Translations under genes and position numbers: made by a program
The notes under the pieces: model-generated
What the model was told of the DNA's origin: nothing
The model's input: the letters and a program-made list of their open reading frames with translations, nothing else
Databases searched by the model: none
Shown here: positions 6,214-11,631 of the stretch, one piece after another
How the letters are laid out: each line of letters opens with the position of its first letter
Position numbering within the stretch: position 1 is the first letter of the stretch
Source of the DNA: Flavobacteriales bacterium
Lineage (GTDB): Bacteria > Bacteroidota > Bacteroidia > Flavobacteriales > Flavobacteriaceae
DNA length: 11,631 nucleotides
NCBI GenBank assembly: GCA_002747735.1
Contig: PDQE01000050.1
Span: forward strand, 1 to 11,631
Direction of reading: 5' to 3'

Positions 6214-6221
6214 CAAATAAA
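6214..6221 (-). promoter_or_regulatory. Possible internal promoter before DUF4290-murA
   Basis: On the minus strand 6221-6214 reads TTTATTTG, one mismatch from TAnnTTTG, about 16 nt before the DUF4290 start. No good -33 element is seen. It lies in the 50-nt gap after the helicase gene and could give murA expression independent of the helicase. Confidence 0.3.
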
Positions 6222-6248
6222 CAATTATATTGGAAAAAAATTGTGGAA

Positions 6249-8558
6249 TTACCCTAAAACTTTGAGCTTTGCAAACTGTAGCAATAGTTTTTTCTTCCCA
6301 ACTGCATTAAATTCTATTTCAGCTTTAATATTAGAACCTGTTCCTTCTAAAGACAGCACTTTTCCTTTGCCAAATTTTTTGTGTTCTACAATATTGCCAA
6401 TGGTTATCTTACAGTCAAATAAATTAGTAATGGTTCCATCATTTAATTTTTTAAAATTTTTTGGCGGTTTTACCAGTGTTTTTTTTACCGGTTCAAAACT
6501 TTTTCTATTGGCCGGTTTTTTAAACCTTATACCATTAGCAGGCCTATCGCCAAATATATCTGCATCTATAAATTTATTCACCGCCGGACTACGCTTTGCA
6601 CTAAGGTATTCGAGATATTTTTCGTCTATTTCCTCTAAAAACCTACTAGGGTCACAATCAACTAATTTTCCCCATCGGTATCGCGATTCTGCATAGCTGA
6701 GATAGGCTTGTTTTTCTGCCCGGGTAAGGGCTACGTAGAATAAACGACGTTCTTCTTCCAATTCGCTACGCGTATTCATACTCATGGCAGAAGGAAATAA
6801 ATTCTCCTCTAAACCCACAATGTAAACGTATTCAAACTCCAGACCTTTGGCCAAATGAATAGTCATAAGCGACACGCTGTCTTCGTTTTTTTGATTTTTA
6901 TCAAAATCAGTTGCCAGTGCTACATCTTCCAGAAAAAATGCTAATGAAGCATCCTCATCTTTTTCTTTTTGCTCATCAATAAAGTCCTTTAAACCATTGA
7001 GTAATTCCTGCACATTTTCTACTCTACTAATGGCTTCCGGTGTATCATCCCTTTCTAAATCTCGAATTATTCTGGTCTGTTTTACTACGTGATCTGCTAT
7101 CTCAAAAGCATTTTTAGTTTTCATTTCTACCTGAAAACTTTTAATCATAGTTACAAAATTCTGCAACTTTAATGCAGTTCCTGCATTTACATTAAGTTCA
7201 TATTTTCTGGGGTTCTCAGCAATTTCAAAGATAGATTTTTCTAATTGGTTTGCCGCCACGCTCAACTTCTCTACCGTAGTCTGACCAATGCCTCTGGCCG
7301 GATAGTTTATAATTCTTTTTAGAGCTTCTTCATCGCTAGTATTTACCAATAATCTCAGATAAGACAAGACATCTTTTATTTCCTTTCTTTGATAAAAAGA
7401 TAAGCCGCCAAAGATATTATAAGGTATATCTTTCTTTCGCAAAGCGTCTTCTATGGCTCTGGATTGGGCATTAGTTCTGTATAAAACGGCAAATTTATTA
7501 TTGGCCAATTGCTTATTCATTTTATTTTCAAAAATACTATTGGCCACAAACCTACCCTCTTCACCATCCGAGACTGTACGCATTATTTTCACCTTTTCGC
7601 CGCTGGCATTCTCGGTCCAAATTTCTTTCTCTAATTTAGTTTTATTTTTTTCGATAACGCTATTGGCAGCTTCTACTATATTAGACGTAGAGCGGTAATT
7701 TTGTTCCAGTTTAAAAATTTCCACGTCATCATAGTCTCTCTTAAAATTCAATATATTCTGAATATTAGCTCCTCTAAAAGCATAGATACTTTGCGAGTCA
7801 TCACCTACTACGCAGATATTCTGAAAACGATCTGCCAATGCCCGAACAATCAAGTATTGTGAGTGGTTGGTATCCTGATACTCATCCACTAAAATGTACC
7901 TAAACCGGTCTTGATATTTAGCCAGAACCTCCGGAAAACGCGTCAATAACTCATTAGTTCTTAGCAATAAATCATCAAAATCCATAGCTCCGGCACGGAA
8001 ACAACGTTCTACATAGTGATGATAAATTTCACCCATTTTGGGGCGGTTTGCACTGCGGTCTGCTTCTTGCAAATCTGAATTGTTAAAATAGGCTCTTACG
8101 GTAATAAGGCTGTTTTTAAAAGAAGAGATTCGGCTAAGGACTTGCTTGGGTTTGTATTTATCTTTATCTAAATGTAATTCTTTAATAATAGCGGTAAGCA
8201 ATCTTACGGAATCTTGTGTGTCGTAAATAGTAAAATTTGACGGATAACCCAGTTTATCTGCTTCCGAGCGTAAAATCCGGGCAAAAATGGAGTGAAAAGT
8301 CCCCATCCATAAATTTTTTGCCTCATTACCCCCTACTATTTTTGCAATTCTGTCTTTCATTTCTCTGGCTGCTTTGTTAGTAAAAGTAAGAGCCAGAATA
8401 TTAAACGGGTCAACTCCGCCATTCATCAAATGTGCAATTCTATACGTAAGCACACGGGTCTTCCCCGAACCGGCACCGGCAATAATAAGCATAGGGCCGT
8501 CTTTGTGCAAAACCGCCTTTTTTTGTTCTGTGTTTAATTGATTAAGATAACTCGACAC
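6249..8558 (-). CDS. UvrD/PcrA/Rep-family superfamily 1A DNA helicase
   Basis: A 769-residue ATP-dependent 3'-5' DNA helicase, full length for the family. The motifs run in order: Q-motif region LNTEQKKAV (8-16), Walker A GAGSGKT (28-34), motif Ia LALTFTNKAAREM, Walker B DEYQDT (225-230), motif III VGDDSQSIYAFRGA (251-264), motif IV EQNYRS (285-290), motif V MTIHLAKGLEFEYV (565-578) and motif VI VALTRAEK (609-616). After a low-complexity basic linker (about 675-705), the C-terminus (about 718-769, IGNIVEHKKFGKGKVL) resembles the Tudor-like domain of PcrA/UvrD that in other bacteria binds RNA polymerase in transcription-coupled repair. Expected roles are nucleotide-excision and mismatch repair and removal of protein roadblocks. 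UvrD versus PcrA cannot be settled from sequence alone. A promoter with an embedded palindrome and a short upstream ORF precede it. Confidence 0.93.
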   Translation of the reverse strand: MSSYLNQLNTEQKKAVLHKDGPMLIIAGAGSGKTRVLTYRIAHLMNGGVDPFNILALTFTNKAAREMKDRIAKIVGGNEAKNLWMGTFHSIFARILRSEADKLGYPSNFTIYDTQDSVRLLTAIIKELHLDKDKYKPKQVLSRISSFKNSLITVRAYFNNSDLQEADRSANRPKMGEIYHHYVERCFRAGAMDFDDLLLRTNELLTRFPEVLAKYQDRFRYILVDEYQDTNHSQYLIVRALADRFQNICVVGDDSQSIYAFRGANIQNILNFKRDYDDVEIFKLEQNYRSTSNIVEAANSVIEKNKTKLEKEIWTENASGEKVKIMRTVSDGEEGRFVANSIFENKMNKQLANNKFAVLYRTNAQSRAIEDALRKKDIPYNIFGGLSFYQRKEIKDVLSYLRLLVNTSDEEALKRIINYPARGIGQTTVEKLSVAANQLEKSIFEIAENPRKYELNVNAGTALKLQNFVTMIKSFQVEMKTKNAFEIADHVVKQTRIIRDLERDDTPEAISRVENVQELLNGLKDFIDEQKEKDEDASLAFFLEDVALATDFDKNQKNEDSVSLMTIHLAKGLEFEYVYIVGLEENLFPSAMSMNTRSELEEERRLFYVALTRAEKQAYLSYAESRYRWGKLVDCDPSRFLEEIDEKYLEYLSAKRSPAVNKFIDADIFGDRPANGIRFKKPANRKSFEPVKKTLVKPPKNFKKLNDGTITNLFDCKITIGNIVEHKKFGKGKVLSLEGTGSNIKAEIEFNAVGKKKLLLQFAKLKVLG

Positions 8559-8575
8559 TAAAAATATTTGTGAAT

Positions 8576-8644
8576 TTAACGCAATGCTGCATTAAGAATA
8601 GCATCATCCGGAGTAAAAAACCAATCAAATTCCGGATAATACAT
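8576..8644 (-). CDS. Possible 22-codon leader ORF upstream of the helicase gene
   Basis: ATG at 8644-8642 opens a frame encoding MYYPEFDWFFTPDDAILNAA plus LR and a TAA stop at 8578-8576, ending 17 nt before the helicase ATG. The predicted transcription start (about 8653) is only about 9 nt before this ATG, so it would be the first start codon on the helicase mRNA. An inverted repeat inside it (8606-8612 with 8631-8637, ATCCGGA/TCCGGAT) could fold across an 18-nt loop. The frame stays open upstream to a stop at 8677-8675, so it might instead be the remnant of a longer protein end. No homologue is recognised. Confidence 0.3.
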   Translation of the reverse strand: MYYPEFDWFFTPDDAILNAALR

Positions 8645-8655
8645 TTTTAAGCATT

Positions 8656-8686
8656 CAAAAATACAATTGTAAGTTTACAATTACAA
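8656..8686 (-). promoter_or_regulatory. Helicase promoter with palindrome in the spacer
   Basis: On the minus strand TTG (8686-8684), a 20-nt spacer and TATTTTTG (8663-8656) match the Bacteroidota promoter consensus. Nearly the whole spacer is the perfect palindrome AATTGTAA-GT-TTACAATT (8665-8682). The leader to the helicase ATG would be about 95 nt. An operator between the two promoter boxes is a typical arrangement for repression, or for MerR-type activation with a long spacer. Confidence 0.55.
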
Positions 8687-8768
8687 TTTAAATTTGTTAA
8701 TTGGCTGCTATTTTATTGCCAAAATACAAAACCTGTTAAAAACATAAAAAACTTATTCTATTTTTAAT

Positions 8769-8776
8769 TACTTTTG
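8769..8776 (+). promoter_or_regulatory. -7 box before the small membrane protein gene
   Basis: TACTTTTG is an exact TAnnTTTG match, placing transcription start near 8780, about 15 nt before the ATG at 8795. No -33 TTG is seen at the usual distance. It diverges from the helicase promoter about 100 nt away. Confidence 0.5.
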
Positions 8777-8794
8777 AATTCAAATTAAACTTAA

Positions 8795-9316
8795 ATGGAC
8801 GGAGAGAAAATTATTGAACTTTTAAGTTATACACTTCCGGCAATTGTTACGGGCTTAGTGGCAATTTATTTTTTTAAACAGTTAAGTGCCAACGAAAACA
8901 ATCGCAGAACCCATAACTTACTAAAAGAAAAACAAAAGGTTGCCCTACCCCTTAGACTACAGGCTTATGAACGTATGGTGCTTTTTCTGGAACGGATTTC
9001 CCCCAATAATCTATTGGTAAGGATAAAACCGACAGACGACAACAAACCGGCTTATTTTAAGAAATTATTAGCCAATGTGGAGCAGGAATTTGAACATAAC
9101 CTCGCCCAGCAAATCTATGTGAGTAGTGACTGTTGGAATGCCATTGTTACTGCAAAGAACAGTACCTTAAACCTGTTAAAAGATGCCATGTTGGATGGCG
9201 AAGTAAAAACAGCCAAAGATATGCGAACGGCGGTTATAGAAAGATTAATGAATGAAGAAACCCCTACGCTGGTAGCCATTGAATACCTAAAACAAGAGGT
9301 GAAAAAAATTTTCTAA
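8795..9316 (+). CDS. Small N-terminally membrane-anchored protein of unknown function (DUF7935-like)
   Basis: A 173-residue protein. Residues 8-28 form one hydrophobic segment, TLPAIVTGLVAIYFFKQL in part, followed by positive charges, consistent with a single anchor and a cytoplasmic or periplasmic helical domain. The rest is soluble and mainly helical, with LPLRLQAYERMVLFLERISP at about 51-70, an acidic-basic middle part, and a long charged C-terminal helix. I recall similar proteins as a Bacteroidota family of unknown function (DUF7935); this assignment is from memory of the N-terminal pattern. The gene diverges from the helicase and has its own promoter box. No catalytic motif is visible. 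Confidence 0.7.
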   Translation: MDGEKIIELLSYTLPAIVTGLVAIYFFKQLSANENNRRTHNLLKEKQKVALPLRLQAYERMVLFLERISPNNLLVRIKPTDDNKPAYFKKLLANVEQEFEHNLAQQIYVSSDCWNAIVTAKNSTLNLLKDAMLDGEVKTAKDMRTAVIERLMNEETPTLVAIEYLKQEVKKIF

Positions 9317-9396
9317 ATCCTTATAAAATAAAAGATTATAAAACTAAATAAGCTGATACTTATAAAACGAGCATTAAACTCATCTTTTACTTTTTG

Positions 9397-9479
9397 TTTT
9401 TAATGCGAGAACGTAGTGATTACATATGTTCTCTATTTTATAATTTATTATTAATTAACTATTAAAATTTAAACATATG
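9397..9479 (+). repeat. Conserved upstream element, copy 2 (before MBL-fold gene)
   Basis: This stretch is the second copy of the element at 1378-1465 (-). It starts TTTTTAATGCGAGAACGTAG and ends AAAATTTAAACATATG at the start codon. Here the dyad GAGAAC (9407-9412) and GTTCTC (9428-9433) is perfect around 15 nt. No TAnnTTTG box is present. Since the two genes encode unrelated proteins, the shared sequence is more likely regulatory or a dispersed repeat than a trace of gene duplication. Confidence 0.65.
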
Positions 9480-10235
9480 AAAACCAAGTATTTACTCTTC
9501 TGTTTCTGTTGTTTTTTACTTGCTACAAGCCATGCACAGATTCCTAAACCTGATAAAATTAAAACTCCTGAAGGCACCTTAACCATACAGCCGATAACCC
9601 ATGGAAGTTTAGTACTGTCTTTTAACAACAAGACCATTTATGTAGATCCTCATGGTGGAAAGGAAAGATATAAAGGGCTTGCGGCTCCTGATATTATTTT
9701 AATAACCGATATTCACGAAGACCATACTGATAAGGAAACACTAAAAAACATTGACACTAAAAATGCTACTTTTGTAGTTCCACAAGCTGTAGCGGACATT
9801 TTGCAAGAAGATTACAGCAGTCAATTAACCGTAATAAAAAATGGTGAAATGGGTGCCGTAAAAGATGTTTTTATCAATGCCATTCCTATGTACAACCTCC
9901 CGGAAAGCGATGATGCCATGCATCCAAAAGGCAGAGGTAATGGCTATTTTTTAAACTTTGGCGGAAAAGGTATCTACATAAGCGGAGATACGGAAGACAC
10001 CCCGGAAATGAGAGCCCTTCAAAATATCGATATTGCCTTTGTATGTATGAATCTGCCCTACACTATGGACATTAACCAAGCTGCTGATGCCGTGTTGGCA
10101 TTTAAGCCAAAAATTGTTTATCCCTATCACTATCGCGGCAAATCAGACATGAGTGATACCAAGGCGTTTAAAAAACTAGTGAATGATAAGGATAAATCCA
10201 TAGAGGTACGTTTAAAAAATTGGTACAAAGAATAA
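9477..10235 (+). CDS. Exported metallo-beta-lactamase-fold hydrolase
   Basis: A 252-residue protein with a signal peptide at 1-20 (hydrophobic core LLFCFCCFLLA, likely cleavage SHA|Q). The mature part is a UlaG-like metallo-beta-lactamase fold. The metal site motif reads DIHEDH (78-83) where the family standard is HxHxDH, so Asp78 replaces the first His. Further ligands are probably His149 (MHPKGRGNG), Asp171 (ISGDTEDTPEM) and His218 (YPYHYRG). His42 in THGS and Asp57 in VDPHGG fit the N-terminal strand pattern of this group. The substrate cannot be predicted; such proteins include phosphodiesterases, lactonases and nucleases. It lies in the periplasm or is surface-exposed. Its upstream region matches that of the tlpA-like gene, and it converges on the serine hydrolase gene 28 nt downstream. 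Confidence 0.85.
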   Translation: MKTKYLLFCFCCFLLATSHAQIPKPDKIKTPEGTLTIQPITHGSLVLSFNNKTIYVDPHGGKERYKGLAAPDIILITDIHEDHTDKETLKNIDTKNATFVVPQAVADILQEDYSSQLTVIKNGEMGAVKDVFINAIPMYNLPESDDAMHPKGRGNGYFLNFGGKGIYISGDTEDTPEMRALQNIDIAFVCMNLPYTMDINQAADAVLAFKPKIVYPYHYRGKSDMSDTKAFKKLVNDKDKSIEVRLKNWYKE

Positions 10236-10238
10236 CAC

Positions 10239-10257
10239 TTTGTTTTTTTTAAACAAA
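10239..10257. terminator. Possible two-way terminator between convergent genes
   Basis: TTTGTTT (10239-10245) and AAACAAA (10251-10257) are a perfect 7-bp dyad around five T in the 28-nt gap between convergent stop codons. On the plus strand six T follow from 10260. On the minus strand the stem ends without a long U-run. The stem has one G-C pair, so it is weak, but its position is right. Confidence 0.4.
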
Positions 10258-10263
10258 ACTTTT

Positions 10264-11580
10264 TTAAAGGTTATTTTGCTCAACCCTTGCTTTGTAAAAT
10301 ACCTGCTGCAAGGCCTCTCTTATGTAATATTCGTAGAGGTTTCTGTTTTTCCTTGTTGGATAAACCCTATTGGATAAGAAAATAAAAGTAATTTTATTTT
10401 TGGGGTCAGCCCAGACAAAAGTTCCTGTAAAACCGGAATGCCCAAAACTGGCTGCACTTACTTCCGGAGCCGGATAAGCGTCTTTTAACGGCAAGGTATC
10501 ATTGCCCATTAATGGCTTATCAAAGCCCAATCCACGGCGGTTTTCATTTTCCGGATACTGAATTCTTGTAAATTCTTTTACAACATTTTCAGACAAAATT
10601 CTTTTGCTGTTAAACGCCCCATAATTTTGATACATAAGCATCATTTTTGCCAAATCTGTAGCAGAACCAAACAAACCGGCATTTCCCGAAACACCTCCCA
10701 AAAGTGAGGCGTTTTCATCGTGTACCCATCCGGTGACCAAACCGTGCCTAAACAAGGTATCTACTTCTGTTGGAACTATTCTATTGGTATATTTTTTGGT
10801 TTTAGGATTAAAACCCAAGGTGGCCGCCCCAATAGGTTGGTAAAAATTCTTTTGCAAATATTCAGAATATGGCAATCCGGTAAGATTCTCAATTAATTTT
10901 GGAAAGATTAAAAAGGTAAGGCCGCTATATTTATATTTTTTCTCATCAGCAACTTTACTTCGGTTAATCATCCGGTACATTTTTCGGTTAAACCAGTTTT
11001 TTACGTACAAACTGTCGTTGACTTTATAAGTAAACCTTTTTGATGGCTTTGTCCTTATAAAACGATGTTTAATTTTACCATTTTTCTTTATTACTTTGTT
11101 TAGAAAAACGATGTAAGGTTTCAGTCCGGCCTGATGGGCTAAAATTTCTCTCAGCGTAAGTTCCTTTTTATCTTTTTTACGCTTCCATTTTGGCCAGTAT
11201 TCACTTAACGCTTTGTCCAAATCTAGCTTTCCTTCATCAACCAGTTTCATTAAAGCCGGCAAAGGTCCGATAATTTTGGTTACGGAAGCCAAATCGTAAA
11301 TATCATTTTTAGCTACCGGCAACACACTATCGTAAGTATGATAACCATATGTTTGATGAAAAATTACTTTGTTGTCTTTTGCAACTAATACCTGAGCACC
11401 GGGAAAGGCGTGATTTTTGACACCCACTGTCATGATAGAATCTACACTCTTGTAAATAAAGGTAGAATCCAAACCAACCTCTGAAGGATTGGAATAAGTG
11501 AGATTTTCTTGTGAGAAGAGCAGATTAACCAAAAAAAATAATCCTAATCTGAATAGTATCAATACTAATTTGAACTTCAT
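10264..11580 (-). CDS. Exported serine hydrolase, class C beta-lactamase/CubicO type
   Basis: A 438-residue penicillin-binding-protein-like hydrolase. The start at 11580 was chosen because it gives a clean signal peptide (MKFKLVLILF, hydrophobic to about 22, probable cleavage after FSQ or nearby). A start 13 codons further upstream would put a polar stretch in front of it. The nucleophile motif SxxK is SVTK (Ser99, Lys102). The second motif is YSG at 218-220 where Y-x-N is usual. The third is HSG (381-383) replacing KTG. The block HDENASLLGGVSGNAGLFGSATDLA (about 288-312) is typical of a Bacteroidota group that also occurs fused to GH3 glycosidases; here the hydrolase stands alone. Residues 158-216 are a Lys/Arg-rich insertion. 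Possible substrates are peptidoglycan peptides, D-amino-acid esters or other esters. Beta-lactamase activity is not implied. Confidence 0.88.
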   Translation of the reverse strand: MKFKLVLILFRLGLFFLVNLLFSQENLTYSNPSEVGLDSTFIYKSVDSIMTVGVKNHAFPGAQVLVAKDNKVIFHQTYGYHTYDSVLPVAKNDIYDLASVTKIIGPLPALMKLVDEGKLDLDKALSEYWPKWKRKKDKKELTLREILAHQAGLKPYIVFLNKVIKKNGKIKHRFIRTKPSKRFTYKVNDSLYVKNWFNRKMYRMINRSKVADEKKYKYSGLTFLIFPKLIENLTGLPYSEYLQKNFYQPIGAATLGFNPKTKKYTNRIVPTEVDTLFRHGLVTGWVHDENASLLGGVSGNAGLFGSATDLAKMMLMYQNYGAFNSKRILSENVVKEFTRIQYPENENRRGLGFDKPLMGNDTLPLKDAYPAPEVSAASFGHSGFTGTFVWADPKNKITFIFLSNRVYPTRKNRNLYEYYIREALQQVFYKARVEQNNL

Positions 11581-11590
11581 AATCAGGATT

Positions 11591-11631
11591 TTAAAAATTT
11601 GACCCGCATTCTTCACCAATACAATCTATTC
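11591..11631 (-). CDS. Possible C-terminal end of a further minus-strand gene (partial)
   Basis: A frame entering from the right edge reads IDCIGEECGSNF and stops at TAA (11593-11591), 10 nt before the start of the serine hydrolase gene. The Cys- and Gly-rich composition looks like coding sequence more than A/T-rich spacer, and no promoter box lies in front of the hydrolase, so an operon with an upstream gene is plausible. Only 12 codons are visible and no family can be assigned. Confidence 0.3.
   Translation of the reverse strand, partial: IDCIGEECGSNF

Noticed and set aside
9317..9396. Possible terminator after the small membrane protein gene (AAAAGAT...ATCTTTT and GAG...CTC)
   Set aside because: The arms are short and far apart with no compact stable stem.
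9476..9483. UAUGAAAA at the MBL-fold start matching the complement of the sRNA shared region
   Set aside because: Only 8 nt, and this pattern is common at A-rich start codons; not enough to call a target.
1..11631. CRISPR arrays, transposases, phage genes, toxin-antitoxin pairs, tRNA genes
   Set aside because: No spaced direct repeats, inverted terminal repeats, transposase motifs, or cloverleaf sequences were seen; gene content is core chromosomal.

Overview
The window looks like chromosomal core sequence from a member of the Flavobacteriia (Bacteroidota). The evidence is low G+C, repeated copies of the Bacteroidota-type promoter box TAnnTTTG, A/T-rich start regions with no strong Shine-Dalgarno sequence, a Bacteroidota-restricted DUF4290 protein, a DnaJ with only two of the usual four CxxCxGxG zinc motifs, and a MurA with Asp at the usual active-site Cys position. 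This taxonomic reading is inference from family knowledge; no 16S gene or tRNA is present.

Layout. 1-135: promoter region. 136-825 (+): YjjG-type HAD nucleotidase, abutting tail to tail a membrane-anchored TlpA-like thioredoxin (826-1380, -, GTG start). 1381-2283 has no protein gene but is dense with other elements: an upstream element of the thioredoxin gene that recurs before another gene 8 kb away, a strong hairpin terminator, the RNase P RNA gene (rnpB, -), and two tandem small-RNA candidates (-) sharing an identical 24-nt stretch just before their terminator hairpins. 2284-3988 (-): grpE-dnaJ heat-shock operon with a palindrome at its promoter. 4221-8558 (-): an uvrD/pcrA-like helicase, a DUF4290 protein and murA, closely spaced and ending in a hairpin plus U-run. 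8559-8794: divergent control region with an 18-bp perfect palindrome inside the helicase promoter and a possible 22-codon upstream ORF. 8795-9316 (+): small membrane-anchored protein of unknown function. 9477-10235 (+): exported metallo-beta-lactamase-fold protein. 10264-11580 (-): exported serine hydrolase of the beta-lactamase/CubicO class. The right edge (11591-11631) may hold the tail of one more minus-strand gene.

How it fits together. Most protein genes are housekeeping: chaperone cycle (GrpE, DnaJ), peptidoglycan precursor synthesis (MurA), DNA repair and transcription-linked helicase activity (UvrD/PcrA), nucleotide clean-up (YjjG) and envelope thiol chemistry (TlpA). The least expected material is non-coding. 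The tandem sRNA pair carries a pyrimidine-rich stretch whose complement reads GCUAUGAAAAAG, a start codon followed by Lys codons, which suggests (inference) base-pairing with translation starts of mRNAs for exported proteins. The shared upstream element suggests co-regulation of the two envelope genes tlpA-like and MBL-like.
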